From NCBI RefSeq assembly GCF_014905415.1, contig NZ_BNEO01000001.1, positions 372,001-436,000 on the forward strand: a stretch of DNA of 64,000 nt. Reading direction: 5' to 3'. This DNA comes from Virgibacillus salexigens. Its GTDB lineage: Bacteria > Bacillota > Bacilli > Bacillales > Amphibacillaceae. The notes under the pieces were generated by a model. It had not been told where the DNA came from. It worked only from the letters and a program-made list of their open reading frames with translations, and searched no databases. Shown here piece after piece: positions 15,697 through 28,446 of the stretch; the first letter of the stretch is position 1; each line of letters starts with the position of its first letter. The position numbers and the translations under genes were made by a program.

Positions 15697-17283
15697 TTAA
15701 TCTGCAGTATAGATACTATCGATAAGCGTCCGTTCAAATGGAAAACCGGAACGAGTCTCTCCTTTCACATCAATGGTTATATTATAAGATTGGTTCTTTT
15801 TTAGGTTAGACAATTCACTGCTAAAGTCGAGCGTCCCGCTTTTTTTCCATGTATTTGCGGTTGAACGATTCCCAGATTCAAGCACTGTATAGGTTGCTTG
15901 CAAACTATCTTGTTTTACTTGCGCTGAATCTGCTTGTATTTGGTAGTTAAATGTAGATGGCTTACTTTTCTCACTGATCTTTTTTATTAATGGAAGATCT
16001 TTTTGTTTATCAAACTTGGTGACTAGTAAATAAGCACTGTCTTGATTACTGCTTAATTTCACTTTCCAATTCCCCTCAGGAGGATTTTTCACTGCAATTC
16101 GATACGACTTTGCCCCATAAAATATTCCACCTGTATCATGTGTCGTTACTTTTTTTGCTGAGTAGGATCTTCCGGTCGGATCAATTAATGTTAAATCTTT
16201 GAGATTATGTCCAGCATACACAAGTAAATCAATACTTTCTACACCATCTTCAACGACTAGTTCCTGTTGTTCGGGATTCCCTTTCGTGATGGCATTTCCT
16301 CGTATCAATTGATTCGATACTGGAGCCGATGTCGGCTTTACAGCTTTCGTTAGTTCGGGCCTTACTGCTACCTGTCCATCCATAATATAATCGTCCATAA
16401 ACGGAAAAATAATTTCGGTTTTAATCGATAGATGATCCCATTCTCCAATCGCTATTTCTTGTCCCTCTGGCAAACTACTGCTTACCGCAGTAACAACCCC
16501 ATCATTTTCACCATAACTGGACAGATAAACACCACCATACCATGTAACCGATAGAACACTACCCCAATCCATACCACCGAATGTGTAATAATCATTATAA
16601 TACGCATAAGGCTGTTCATCTATTTCAGATCGAAAATGCGTCATACGACCGGTCTCTACCGCCGTCGTTCCTTCACCTTGAAAGCCTAGTAGATCTGCAA
16701 GCCATCCTGCCCAATTACTGTTTGCTAAGTCCGCCAATTGCGAACCATGATGAGGACTTGATAACGTAATAATATTGTCGACATAACGCCAAGCACCATA
16801 ATAAGCGGCAGCAGTTTGAGCATCGACTCCCCCTTTACTATAAGCCACCAATGTAATTGGCCGTCCATTAAAATGCGCCGAAATCTCCTCAATTTTTTCA
16901 GCTAATAACATACCGTTGTCCCACATATCAGCTGATGCACCACCAGCATCATATAGTTGTACGAATGCTGTCTGATAACCAGCTTCATAGGCAGCATGAT
17001 ACAGCCCATCTTCCTCTTCCCAAAAGATTTGTGCGACATTGTTTAAACCAGGTACGAATAATAATATCGGTGCATTTTCAACCGGATTGACTGGTGCCTG
17101 GCCAACATACCAATCGCCAGGTGTTTCTTCATTTCCATTACCACCCTTTCCCATCAATACGTTTTCTTCCCCCTTGCCGACTAACCTTGGATTAGCTAAC
17201 CCTTTCGACTGGGCAATTACATAACACGGAATGGATAATACGATTAAGCTGAAAAGCAGCATAACGACAATGCGAATCGTCAT
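15697..17283 (-). CDS. Secreted alpha/beta-hydrolase, lipase/esterase-like
   Basis: 528-residue secreted protein. The N-terminal signal peptide ends near AIA/AQ at residues 23-25. An alpha/beta-hydrolase domain follows: oxyanion-loop strand APILLFVPGLNNV (71-83) and the nucleophile elbow VAYSKGGVDA with S149, then ITLSSPHHGSQLADL, typical of lipases and esterases. The GENDGVV segment probably carries the acid, and the catalytic His is likely GEWDHLSI. The last about 200 residues are beta-rich and Lys/Ser-rich, with two repeated-looking sandwich modules, likely a substrate- or wall-binding part. Start ATG 17283 has GGAGGAG upstream. Stands alone between terminators; the natural ester is unknown. 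Confidence 0.8.
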   Translation of the reverse strand: MTIRIVVMLLFSLIVLSIPCYVIAQSKGLANPRLVGKGEENVLMGKGGNGNEETPGDWYVGQAPVNPVENAPILLFVPGLNNVAQIFWEEEDGLYHAAYEAGYQTAFVQLYDAGGASADMWDNGMLLAEKIEEISAHFNGRPITLVAYSKGGVDAQTAAAYYGAWRYVDNIITLSSPHHGSQLADLANSNWAGWLADLLGFQGEGTTAVETGRMTHFRSEIDEQPYAYYNDYYTFGGMDWGSVLSVTWYGGVYLSSYGENDGVVTAVSSSLPEGQEIAIGEWDHLSIKTEIIFPFMDDYIMDGQVAVRPELTKAVKPTSAPVSNQLIRGNAITKGNPEQQELVVEDGVESIDLLVYAGHNLKDLTLIDPTGRSYSAKKVTTHDTGGIFYGAKSYRIAVKNPPEGNWKVKLSSNQDSAYLLVTKFDKQKDLPLIKKISEKSKPSTFNYQIQADSAQVKQDSLQATYTVLESGNRSTANTWKKSGTLDFSSELSNLKKNQSYNITIDVKGETRSGFPFERTLIDSIYTAD

Positions 17284-17400
17284 CTTTTCTCCTCCATTCT
17301 ACTTTGTAATGTATATCGAAACACCATTTTTTAAATGATGGGATTAGAACTGTTAAATGAATATGTTATAACAAGCCCTGTTCAGAACTTCTCTATTCTA

Positions 17401-17442
17401 AAAAAACAGCTGAATCTATGAGTAGAGATTCAGCTGTTTTTT
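17401..17442. terminator. Strong bidirectional terminator
   Basis: AAAAAACAGCTGAATCT (17401-17417) pairs perfectly with AGATTCAGCTGTTTTTT (17426-17442). It ends the membrane-protein gene whose stop codon begins at 17443. Confidence 0.9.
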
Positions 17443-18852
17443 CTAAAGATGGATCATCGTCTGCACATAGATTTGTACCATGATATAAAAGACAATCGCA
17501 TATTTAATATTAAAGCGAATACCATTTTTAAACCCATTTAATCCATTTGATGCACTTAACATAATGACTGGCATAATGAGTGGTGAAATTAAAATGGAAA
17601 TCACACTACCAGAAGTAACAGCTAACACGATTAATTCCGGTGGGTATGGCAATGCTATATTTTCTAATATTCCAGCAACCAATACCATGACGGTTAATGG
17701 CCCCATTCCTAGAAACCCTAGTAAAATGACGATAAACGGAAGTAAATATAAAAAATTAATAAACGGTAATAACTCTTGTAGTGCATAGACCCCATCTACC
17801 ACTTTCGTGGCAAAATTGGTTTGGTTAAGGGCAAATATTAACACCCCAGCAGCCAGCATAATACTGAGCTGGTACGATTGATTTGCCAAGCTTGTTTGAA
17901 AATAAATTTTTGCTTCCTTTGCAAATTTTCTTGGTTTGTTTTTAACTGCATAATATAAGCAGGTCCATACCAAGATGGTTAATGGAATGACGATCATCAA
18001 ATCAGCAGAAAACAAACCATGGATGATAAAGATCGACCCGAATAAACTAAGAAATAAAACGACAAATTCAATAACCTTTCTCTTTCGTTCTTCTAATGGA
18101 TCGGCATGACGTAACACTTCATCAATTTCTTGCTGCAACTCATACGTCAAATTTACACCATAATGCTTTTCTTGGAAATAAGAAAATAGAACCGCGATCA
18201 TGATCCCACATATGGCAATAAGAAAGCCTTGCAGAATACAAATCCAGAGGGAAGCATTCATTGTTTCTACTGCAAATATAAAGCTAGGAATGCTAATTAC
18301 CCACATCGTAGATAAAGCGAAAGCACGTAAGAGTGCGGTCCCCTTAAAGTTTTCCCATGCTTCGTTTCTTTTCTTCTTCAAAATCTGATTAATAAATTGA
18401 TACATCATGGGGATTGCACCGAATAAAAGAAAATAGGAAAATATTTGGGTTAACGACATCATCCCCAAATAGAACTTCCGACTGGTATTTAAAAATCGAT
18501 GCGCCATTCCCATAATGTCTTCAATATATGGCTCCTCTCTTAATACCCAGCTAATCATTGGTACAATCACAAGTAAACCGACAATACTTCGCATCTGCAA
18601 GAATCCGCCATACAGTCCTTTCCATACAGAACCTTCAGCAAAAAAAAGAATGATAAGTCCAGCTGCAAATAAGAAAAGCGGCAATTTAAATTGGCGTAAT
18701 GTTTTCGAAAGCCCTGCAAATAGAAGGATCAAAAATCCTAAGACAGCTAAGATAGAAAGCAACGGTTCTACTTCAAGGAAAGTCGTTACAAAGTGGAGAA
18801 GTGTATAGGAAATAATGGAAATCCTTAACCCCCATTTGATGACTGACTGCAT
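17443..18852 (-). CDS. Polytopic membrane protein, putative permease of unknown substrate
   Basis: 469-residue protein with some twelve hydrophobic segments and a charged cytoplasmic loop in the middle (about 215-245: QQEIDEVLRHADPLEERKRK). The pattern FLGMGPLTVMVLVAGIL and the late SGSVISILISPLIMPVIML with Ser/Pro-broken helices resembles ion-transporter-superfamily permeases, but I do not recognise a specific family. I choose the ATG at 18852, nine bases after AGGAG; the ATG three codons upstream abuts that site. It stands alone, with a strong terminator after it, so context does not suggest a substrate. Confidence 0.7.
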   Translation of the reverse strand: MQSVIKWGLRISIISYTLLHFVTTFLEVEPLLSILAVLGFLILLFAGLSKTLRQFKLPLFLFAAGLIILFFAEGSVWKGLYGGFLQMRSIVGLLVIVPMISWVLREEPYIEDIMGMAHRFLNTSRKFYLGMMSLTQIFSYFLLFGAIPMMYQFINQILKKKRNEAWENFKGTALLRAFALSTMWVISIPSFIFAVETMNASLWICILQGFLIAICGIMIAVLFSYFQEKHYGVNLTYELQQEIDEVLRHADPLEERKRKVIEFVVLFLSLFGSIFIIHGLFSADLMIVIPLTILVWTCLYYAVKNKPRKFAKEAKIYFQTSLANQSYQLSIMLAAGVLIFALNQTNFATKVVDGVYALQELLPFINFLYLLPFIVILLGFLGMGPLTVMVLVAGILENIALPYPPELIVLAVTSGSVISILISPLIMPVIMLSASNGLNGFKNGIRFNIKYAIVFYIMVQIYVQTMIHL

Positions 18853-19084
18853 ACACCCCATCTCCTAATCTAATTAATATTATTTACCTTCATTAGGATA
18901 GCGTTTATCTAACGATTACACAAGCTATTTCGACTTTCGAATTATTATATAATTGATTCACCTTTCCTTTGCAAACAGCTAAGATTCAATATAAGATGTC
19001 CTGTCCTATCCCACATCCCATTCCTTCCACGCTAATGTGCCACAAGTAGTTTTTTCCTATCATCGTTAATCCTAGTCGATAACT

Positions 19085-19393
19085 CTACCATTTACCACTT
19101 CTGACTAAGATATTTTTCAAGTTGTTTATGTAATAGAAAACTAGATGATAGGAGACCATGATAAGGAACACCCATGTTACTACATTGCTTATTATATGGT
19201 TTGAAATTTGATTAACCACCCAGTTACCCAGGTAATATAGCAAAAAAGTTGCAGCTATAATGATGCCCATAAAAGAACCGAACACTTGTAACATATTACC
19301 GAAAGTAAGTTTTTTAATTATATCCCTATTTTTAATTAAGCTTTGAATTAGTACAATCAATGTTAATATAACCATTACAATATCGTTCATCAT
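19085..19393 (-). CDS. Small membrane protein of unknown function
   Basis: 102 residues with three predicted membrane helices (about 3-20, 36-57 and 68-90) and a basic C-terminal tail (NNLKNILVRSGKW). GGGGTG lies just before tandem ATGs; the second (19390) has the better spacing. No relative is recognised and no partner gene is adjacent. Real but uncharacterised is the fairest call; an isolated remnant cannot be excluded. Confidence 0.55.
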   Translation of the reverse strand: MMNDIVMVILTLIVLIQSLIKNRDIIKKLTFGNMLQVFGSFMGIIIAATFLLYYLGNWVVNQISNHIISNVVTWVFLIMVSYHLVFYYINNLKNILVRSGKW

Positions 19394-19645
19394 GTCACCC
19401 CATAAAATAATGTCCTGCAGACCGCTCAGATTTTCTGACGTATTTGGTAAGCATCAGACCATCCCCTTATTCAACGATTTCCATGTTGGTAATTATTTCA
19501 AAATCTTAAGCATAAAACAATTCCGTCTTTATCATCTATTATGCTGACAGGCATCATTCATAAAAAAATAACTTCTAATGCCACCATCTCTGCATATACA
19601 TGAAAGGGTGTGTAACCATCGTTGATTAACAGGGAGGTTTTGGAT

Positions 19646-20104
19646 TTGCCGAGCGGTATTTGTGAACGTCAAGTTAATATTCCTATTGAAAACATATGGC
19701 GCTTTGTTAGTGATATGAATAACTGGGCTCCTCTTGTTCCCGGCTATCAGGAACATCGCATTATTAATATGAAACAATCGATTTGGATCTGTAAAGGTGA
19801 TCTAGGTATCATCCAAAAAACCGTTCGTTTATCCATTTGGATTACCGAGTGGAAACGTCCAACCAAAGTTGCCTTCACTCTTTCTAGCGGAAATGAACAA
19901 GTAATGGGTAACGGCTATTTTCAAGCAGTAAAGATTTCAAAAGATAATACAAAAATGATTGGTTCCCTAACAATTACTGCAAAAGGCATAAAAGGAACGA
20001 TGATCAACTCTGTACTACGCCCATTTATTCCGAAAGCAACTGCTGATCTTACCGATGCAGTCATTAGACAAATACAGAAGAAAGAAACCGTTGTTATGCA
20101 TTGA
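19646..20104 (+). CDS. SRPBCC/CoxG-family protein
   Basis: About 152 residues forming a START-like lipid- or hydrophobe-binding fold. It opens with a strand and helix (VNIPIENIWRFVSDMNNWAPLVPGY), the signature of CoxG/polyketide-cyclase-like proteins, and ends with a long helix (PKATADLTDAVIRQIQKK). The chosen start is TTG at 19646, eight bases after AGGGAGG; the TTG at 19622 precedes that site and is unlikely. It stands just before a YitT-family gene on the same strand. CoxG proteins near CO dehydrogenase anchor it to the membrane, but no such enzyme is here, so the role is unknown. Confidence 0.75.
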   Translation: MPSGICERQVNIPIENIWRFVSDMNNWAPLVPGYQEHRIINMKQSIWICKGDLGIIQKTVRLSIWITEWKRPTKVAFTLSSGNEQVMGNGYFQAVKISKDNTKMIGSLTITAKGIKGTMINSVLRPFIPKATADLTDAVIRQIQKKETVVMH

Positions 20105-20196
20105 TTGACAGGTTTTTCCTCTCTTAAGTTCGACAGTTTAGATCCTTCATGTTAGAATATAGCCGTCACAAGGCTATCAAGAAAGGATCTATCGTT

Positions 20197-21069
20197 ATGA
20201 CAGGATTAACTAAAAATATGAATAAAACCGTTTTGTCTTATACTCAAATTATTTTTGGAGCCACACTTGTTGCATTATCCTATAATTTATTTTTACTCCC
20301 ATCAAAATTAGCGGCTGGCGGAATCTCAGGAATTAGTACAATTCTTTATGAGGTATATTCTTTAAGCCCGGCTTATAGTCAATTTCTAATTAATATACCT
20401 ATCTTTATTATAGGACTACTCACCTTGGGAAAAGATTTTGGTTGGAAGACCTTAGTAGGTACGTTTTGGGTGCCGTTTATTATCTGGTTAACTGGCGACA
20501 TCCCTTTTACCGTAACAAACCCTTTACTTGGTGCCATTTATGGTGGAATTATTCTAGGTACAGGGCTAGGAATTGTGTATAAAGGCAATGGTTCGACAGG
20601 TGGGACAGCAGCGATTGCCCAGATTGTAAAAAAATTCACTGGTCTATCGAGCGGCTACTCCCAATTAATCGTTGATGGATTGGTCGTTATTTCTTCTATC
20701 ATTGTCTTTAATCTTGAATTAACATTATTTGCCTTAATGTGTATCTATATTACTAGCAAGACCATTGATATTGTGCAATTACAGACTTCAGCATCCAAGT
20801 TAGTTATGATTATTACAGAAAATGAAGAGCACATTCAGAACATCATCCGTACCGAAATCGATCGTGGATTAACAAAAGTACGCTCCGTTGGTGGATACTC
20901 TCATACGGATAAAACGATGATCCTATGTGTAGTCGAACAACAAGAAGCAGTCTACCTTAAAAAGATACTCCAAAAAGAGGAACCAAATGCTTTTGTTATC
21001 TTCTTAAATGCTTCAGAAATATTAGGTCGGGGATTTTCTATTGATAAATATTACGGACAAAAACTATAG
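20197..21069 (+). CDS. YitT-family membrane protein (DUF161 plus DUF2179)
   Basis: 290-residue protein. Residues 15-200 hold five or six helices with the family motifs LFLLPSKLAAGGISGISTIL, GSTGGTAAIAQIVKKFTG and YGGIILGTGLGIVYKGNG. Residues 205-285 form a cytoplasmic DUF2179 domain (KLVMIITENEEHIQNII, GLTKVRSVGGYSHTDKTMILCVV). The start is ATG 20197, preceded by AAAGGAT; upstream in-frame codons lack a ribosome site. YitT-family proteins are widespread in Bacilli with no firmly established transport substrate. Followed by a strong bidirectional terminator. Confidence 0.9.
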   Translation: MTGLTKNMNKTVLSYTQIIFGATLVALSYNLFLLPSKLAAGGISGISTILYEVYSLSPAYSQFLINIPIFIIGLLTLGKDFGWKTLVGTFWVPFIIWLTGDIPFTVTNPLLGAIYGGIILGTGLGIVYKGNGSTGGTAAIAQIVKKFTGLSSGYSQLIVDGLVVISSIIVFNLELTLFALMCIYITSKTIDIVQLQTSASKLVMIITENEEHIQNIIRTEIDRGLTKVRSVGGYSHTDKTMILCVVEQQEAVYLKKILQKEEPNAFVIFLNASEILGRGFSIDKYYGQKL

Positions 21070-21103
21070 TTAGTTGAAAGCTTCTAATGACAGAAAACGG
21101 ACT

Positions 21104-21139
21104 AAAAAAGATTCATCCACGAAGAGATGAATCTTTTTT
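21104..21139. terminator. Bidirectional terminator between the YitT-family gene and ilvA
   Basis: AAAAAAGATTCATC (21104-21117) pairs with GATGAATCTTTTTT (21126-21139). It serves the convergent plus-strand gene and the minus-strand ilv-leu operon. Confidence 0.9.
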
Positions 21140-21151
21140 ATGTTTAAAGGG

Positions 21152-22150
21152 TTATGAATTAACTAATATTGGGTGATGCAATCGATCGGCGAGTTGTTGA
21201 ATTTGCGGCATTGTACCAATATCCATATTACCGCCACTAACAATGACGCCACAATGTCGGGACTTAATTTGCTTATTGTGAGCAAATAATGCTGCTAAAG
21301 CAGCTGCACCTGCACCTTCCATTAACGTTTTATTCCGCTCTAACATATAAACAATAGAGGATGCAATTTCCTCATCAGAAACGGTAACCATCTCATCTAC
21401 ATATTCTTTAATAAGTGGTAATGTGCGTTTTCCCGGCTTCTTCACAGCAATCCCCTCTGCGATGGTGTCGACTGATTTTAAGTTTTGACTTCGACCGGTA
21501 TGGTAACTGGAATGCATAGCTGCTGCTCCAGATGCTTGCACCCCAATTATTCTCAAATTGCGGTTGACATATTTGGCAGCAACTGCAATCCCACTTATTA
21601 ATCCACCACCACCAACTGGAACTAGAATCGTATCGATTCGATCTTCCTGTCGAAGCATTTCCATGGCAATCGTTCCTTGACCAGCCATTACATCATAGTC
21701 ATCAAATGGGTGAATATATTCTGCTCCTGTTTTCATTTGATGTTCTACCGAGGCTTCATATGCCTCTTGAAATGTTTCTCCAGTAAGCACAACTTGCGCT
21801 CCATAGTTCCTGGTTGCATTCACCTTAGCTAAAGGAGTTTTTTCTCCCATAAATATGGTTGCCTTCGCACCTAATTTCGCTGCGGCATAGGCGACACCTT
21901 GAGCATGATTGCCGGCTGAAGCAGTGATTACGCCTTTTTTCAATTGCGCTTTGGTTAATTGCATTAATTTAAACGTGGCCCCTCGAAATTTAAAAGCACC
22001 CGTTTTTTGCTGGTTTTCCATTTTAAAATAGACATGTTTTCCCAAAAGATTATTCGTTGTCTGCGATGTTAATAATGGTGTTCGATGCACGAGTGGGACC
22101 AGCCGCTGCATCGCGGTGTGAACCTTTTCACCTGTTAAGCAATTCCCAAT
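21152..22150 (-). CDS. ilvA: Threonine dehydratase (ilvA), single-domain
   Basis: PLP enzyme making 2-oxobutanoate from threonine, the first step to isoleucine. It shows RTPLLTS, the PLP lysine in KTGAFKFRGA, SAGNHAQGVAYAA, the phosphate-binding GGGGLISG and a C-terminal SGGN. At about 332 residues it lacks the regulatory ACT domain, as in short biosynthetic or catabolic forms. The first ATG (22111) would cut into the conserved N-terminal helix (EKVHTAMQRL...VHRTPL). An in-frame ATT at 22150 sits eight bases after AAGGAG and is taken as a probable non-AUG start. Last gene of the ilv-leu operon, about 30 bases after leuD. Confidence 0.85.
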   Translation of the reverse strand: MGNCLTGEKVHTAMQRLVPLVHRTPLLTSQTTNNLLGKHVYFKMENQQKTGAFKFRGATFKLMQLTKAQLKKGVITASAGNHAQGVAYAAAKLGAKATIFMGEKTPLAKVNATRNYGAQVVLTGETFQEAYEASVEHQMKTGAEYIHPFDDYDVMAGQGTIAMEMLRQEDRIDTILVPVGGGGLISGIAVAAKYVNRNLRIIGVQASGAAAMHSSYHTGRSQNLKSVDTIAEGIAVKKPGKRTLPLIKEYVDEMVTVSDEEIASSIVYMLERNKTLMEGAGAAALAALFAHNKQIKSRHCGVIVSGGNMDIGTMPQIQQLADRLHHPILVNS

Positions 22151-22180
22151 TCCGTCACTCTCCTTGTTCAGCTATTCCTA

Positions 22181-22765
22181 TTATTTCTTCATACTTGTTT
22201 CATAGTCTGAGATTCTATCTTCATAATGAAGTGTTAGCGAGATATCATCCCATCCATTCACTAGTTTCTCTTTATGATATGCAGGGATCTCAAAGGGATA
22301 TTCCTGATCATCTTCAATAATTAGTTGTTTTTCGAGATCAACTTCTAGTGCTAGATTCCCAGTTTCTGCATCTTCCATCCATTGCCTTACTTGATCTTGG
22401 TCTAGTCGAATCAAGATGATTCCATTTTTTAAAGCATTATTATAGAAGATATCTGCGAAACTTGGAGCAATAATAACACGAAAGCCATAATCTAACAAAG
22501 CCCAAGGTGCATGTTCTCGTGAAGATCCGCATCCAAAATTTTCTCCGGCAATCAAAATAGATGCATTCTGATACCGTTCTTTGTTTAAATCAAAATCACT
22601 TCGTGTATTGCCCTCATCATCAAATCGCCAATGATAAAATAAAAATTGGCCAAACCCTGTTCGTTCGATTCGTTTTAAAAACTGCTTCGGAATAATCTGA
22701 TCTGTGTCGACATTGGTTCGATTCAATGGGTATACGAAGCCCTTATGCTCTTTTATTGCTTCCAT
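22181..22765 (-). CDS. leuD: 3-isopropylmalate dehydratase small subunit
   Basis: 194-residue aconitase swivel-domain subunit that pairs with LeuC to isomerise 2- to 3-isopropylmalate. Conserved segments are NTDQIIPKQFL near residues 19-29, GENFGCGSSREHAPWAL and IIAPSFADIFYNNALKNGI. AAAGGAGGAG precedes the ATG, 12 bases after the leuC stop. Length is normal for the bacterial small subunit. Confidence 0.97.
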   Translation of the reverse strand: MEAIKEHKGFVYPLNRTNVDTDQIIPKQFLKRIERTGFGQFLFYHWRFDDEGNTRSDFDLNKERYQNASILIAGENFGCGSSREHAPWALLDYGFRVIIAPSFADIFYNNALKNGIILIRLDQDQVRQWMEDAETGNLALEVDLEKQLIIEDDQEYPFEIPAYHKEKLVNGWDDISLTLHYEDRISDYETSMKK

Positions 22766-22777
22766 TTCACTCCTCCT

Positions 22778-24184
22778 TTACAACGGAACACCTGCGTAGT
22801 CACGAACATCAACAAACCGTCCCTCAATAGCTGCAGCTGCAGCCATTTCTGGGCTTACTAAATGGGTTCTAGCACCATTTCCTTGCCGTCCTTCAAAATT
22901 ACGATTTGATGTAGAAGCACATCTTCCTTCAGGTGGTACAATATCATCATTCATTGCTAGACACATGCTGCATCCAGCTTCACGCCACTCAAAACCTGCC
23001 TCTTGGAAAATTTTATCAATTCCTTCTTTTTCCGCCTGCAATTTGATACTAAAAGAACCGGGTACAACAATCGCTCTTACATTCTGATGTACCTTTTTTC
23101 CACGGACAATTTCAGCTGCACGCTGCAAATCACTAAATCGAGAATTTGTACAAGAACCAATAAATACATGATCGATCTCAATTGACGAAATAGGTTGATT
23201 TTCTTTAAGTCCCATATACATCAAGGCGCGTTCAACATCGGCTTTATATTCCACTTCTTTTAGATTAGGCGTCGAGCCGCTAACAGGAACACACATAGAA
23301 GGATTTGTGCCCCAAGTTACTTGCGGTTCAACTTCATCCCCACGAATAATTACTTGTTCATCATATACCGCTCCATCATCTGTAGCTAATCCTAACCATT
23401 CCTGTGAAACTTTCGTAAAAGCCTCGCCATCTGGTACATGCGTTTTTCCTTTTAAAAATTCAACAGTTGTTTCATCCGGGCTTATTAAACCAGCTCGAGC
23501 ACCAGCCTCAATGGACATATTGCAAATTGTCATACGACCTTCCATTGATAGATTACGAATAGCCTCTCCAGTATATTCCATCACATATCCTGTTCCAAAT
23601 CGAACACCAAATTTTGCAATGATAGCCAGAATTAAATCTTTAGCCGTTACACCTGGTCCTAAATCCCCCTCTACATGCACATTTAATGTTTTTGGCCGTT
23701 CTTGCCAAATGCTTTGTGTCGCTAAAACATGCTCCACTTCACTTGTACCAATTCCAAAAGCCAATGCACCAAACGCACCATGTGTAGAAGTATGACTGTC
23801 TCCACAAACAATCGTTTTACCAGGTTGCGTTAAGCCCAACTCCGGTCCGATAACATGAACAATTCCTTGATCGGGATGAAACATATCCGCTAATGGAATA
23901 TTATTTTCTTCACAATTTTTCTTTAATGTTTCCATCTGCTTTCGTGAGATTTCATCCTTGATAACATCTCTGTTTTTCGTAGGGACATTGTGATCCATCG
24001 TTGCAAAAGTCAGTTCTGGTCGCCGAACCTTACGACCGTTGATTCGCAGACCTTCAAAGGCCTGCGGGGACGTTACTTCGTGAACCAAATGCAAATCAAT
24101 ATAAAGTAAGTCTGGCTTTCCTTCTTCCTGATGGACAACATGTTTATCCCAAATTTTTTCTATTATTGTTTTTGGTTTTCCCAT
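22778..24184 (-). CDS. leuC: 3-isopropylmalate dehydratase large subunit
   Basis: 468-residue catalytic subunit of isopropylmalate isomerase, carrying a [4Fe-4S] cluster. Visible signatures are [54 protein letters not shown] and [10 protein letters not shown], the last two holding cluster cysteines. The start is ATG 24184, eight bases after GGAGG; a GTG three codons earlier overlaps that ribosome site. It follows leuB after 18 bases in the operon. Confidence 0.97.
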   Translation of the reverse strand: MGKPKTIIEKIWDKHVVHQEEGKPDLLYIDLHLVHEVTSPQAFEGLRINGRKVRRPELTFATMDHNVPTKNRDVIKDEISRKQMETLKKNCEENNIPLADMFHPDQGIVHVIGPELGLTQPGKTIVCGDSHTSTHGAFGALAFGIGTSEVEHVLATQSIWQERPKTLNVHVEGDLGPGVTAKDLILAIIAKFGVRFGTGYVMEYTGEAIRNLSMEGRMTICNMSIEAGARAGLISPDETTVEFLKGKTHVPDGEAFTKVSQEWLGLATDDGAVYDEQVIIRGDEVEPQVTWGTNPSMCVPVSGSTPNLKEVEYKADVERALMYMGLKENQPISSIEIDHVFIGSCTNSRFSDLQRAAEIVRGKKVHQNVRAIVVPGSFSIKLQAEKEGIDKIFQEAGFEWREAGCSMCLAMNDDIVPPEGRCASTSNRNFEGRQGNGARTHLVSPEMAAAAAIEGRFVDVRDYAGVPL

Positions 24185-24202
24185 TATCTTCACCTCCAGC
24201 CA

Positions 24203-25309
24203 TCAGGCATATGAGTTACAAATACAGTTGGAAACACTGTTGCTTGAAAGATTTCCAATTACGGTATCTGTCATTTCTTTCGTCCCTACTTTTATTCCAT
24301 CCTTTATACTCAAATCAGGTGTATGATAACCTTGATCCAATGTCTCTTGAACTGCTTTTTCAATTTCATCTGCTTCTTCTTGCATATCAAATGATTGCCG
24401 AAGCATTAGAGCGGTAGACAAAATCATCCCTAACGGATTTGCAATCCCCAGGCCAGCAATATCTGGTGCAGAACCATGAACCGGCTCATATAGACCAACA
24501 CCATCTGTACGTATGCTTGCTGAAGGCAGCATCCCTAGAGAACCAGTTAAAACAGAAGCCTCGTCACTCAGAATATCTCCAAATAAGTTTTCGGTTACAA
24601 TTACGTCAAATTGATTTGGCTGGGTAATTAATTTCATAGCTGCTGCATCTACAAGTAAGTGATTTACTTCAACATCTGGATAGGATTTGCTTTTTTCTTC
24701 GACAATCTCTCTCCACAATCTACTTGATTCTAGTACGTTCGCCTTGTCAACAGAAGTAAGTTTTTTTCTTCTTTTTTGTGCTGTCTGGAAGGATTTATCA
24801 ATAATTCGTTCCATTTCCTGTCGAGAATAATACAACGTATCTACCGCGGCATTTCCATCTTCTACCCGACTTTTCGGTTCACCAAAATAGAGGCCACCGG
24901 TTAATTCCCTGATAATTAAAATATCGCTACCTTCTATTATTTCTTGTTTTAAAGGAGAGGCATGAAGTAAAGGAGCAAATCCTTTAATTGGTCGTAAATT
25001 GGCAAATAAATCTAAAGCTTTGCGAATACCTAATAGTCCTTTCTCAGGACGTTGATCACCGGGAAGCGAATCCCATTTTTCTCCACCAACCGCCCCTAAC
25101 AATACAGCATCGGACCCTTTACACGCTTTAATTGTTGTCTCCGGTAACGGCGTCTGATATTGATCAATCGCCGTACCCCCAATTGCATGTTCATGAAATA
25201 TAAACTGATGACCGAAATTAGCTGCGACCGTATTTAACACTGATTTTGCAGATTCCATAATTTCTTGGCCAATTCCATCACCCGGAAGTAAAACAATCTC
25301 CCTCTTCAT
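24203..25309 (-). CDS. leuB: 3-isopropylmalate dehydrogenase
   Basis: 368-residue NAD-dependent decarboxylating dehydrogenase of leucine synthesis. It has LLPGDGIGQEIM at residues 6-17, RELTGGLYFGEP, the catalytic Tyr in DTLYYSR, VDKANVLESSRLWR, and the nucleotide site ENLFGDILSDEASVLTGSLGMLPSA with a later EPVHGSAPDIAG. The C-terminal tail after SIKDGIKVGTKEM is a few residues longer than usual and rich in Cys/Ser/Asn (SSNSVSNCICNSYA). GAGGAGGAG precedes the ATG; it lies 14 bases after leuA. Confidence 0.97.
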   Translation of the reverse strand: MKREIVLLPGDGIGQEIMESAKSVLNTVAANFGHQFIFHEHAIGGTAIDQYQTPLPETTIKACKGSDAVLLGAVGGEKWDSLPGDQRPEKGLLGIRKALDLFANLRPIKGFAPLLHASPLKQEIIEGSDILIIRELTGGLYFGEPKSRVEDGNAAVDTLYYSRQEMERIIDKSFQTAQKRRKKLTSVDKANVLESSRLWREIVEEKSKSYPDVEVNHLLVDAAAMKLITQPNQFDVIVTENLFGDILSDEASVLTGSLGMLPSASIRTDGVGLYEPVHGSAPDIAGLGIANPLGMILSTALMLRQSFDMQEEADEIEKAVQETLDQGYHTPDLSIKDGIKVGTKEMTDTVIGNLSSNSVSNCICNSYA

Positions 25310-25323
25310 ACACGCTCCTCCTC

Positions 25324-28442
<3,119 letters not shown>

Positions 28443-28446
<4 letters not shown>

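Noticed and set aside
23307-23795. 162-codon plus-strand frame opposite leuC
   Set aside because: Shadow of a well-conserved gene in an antisense frame; no ribosome site.
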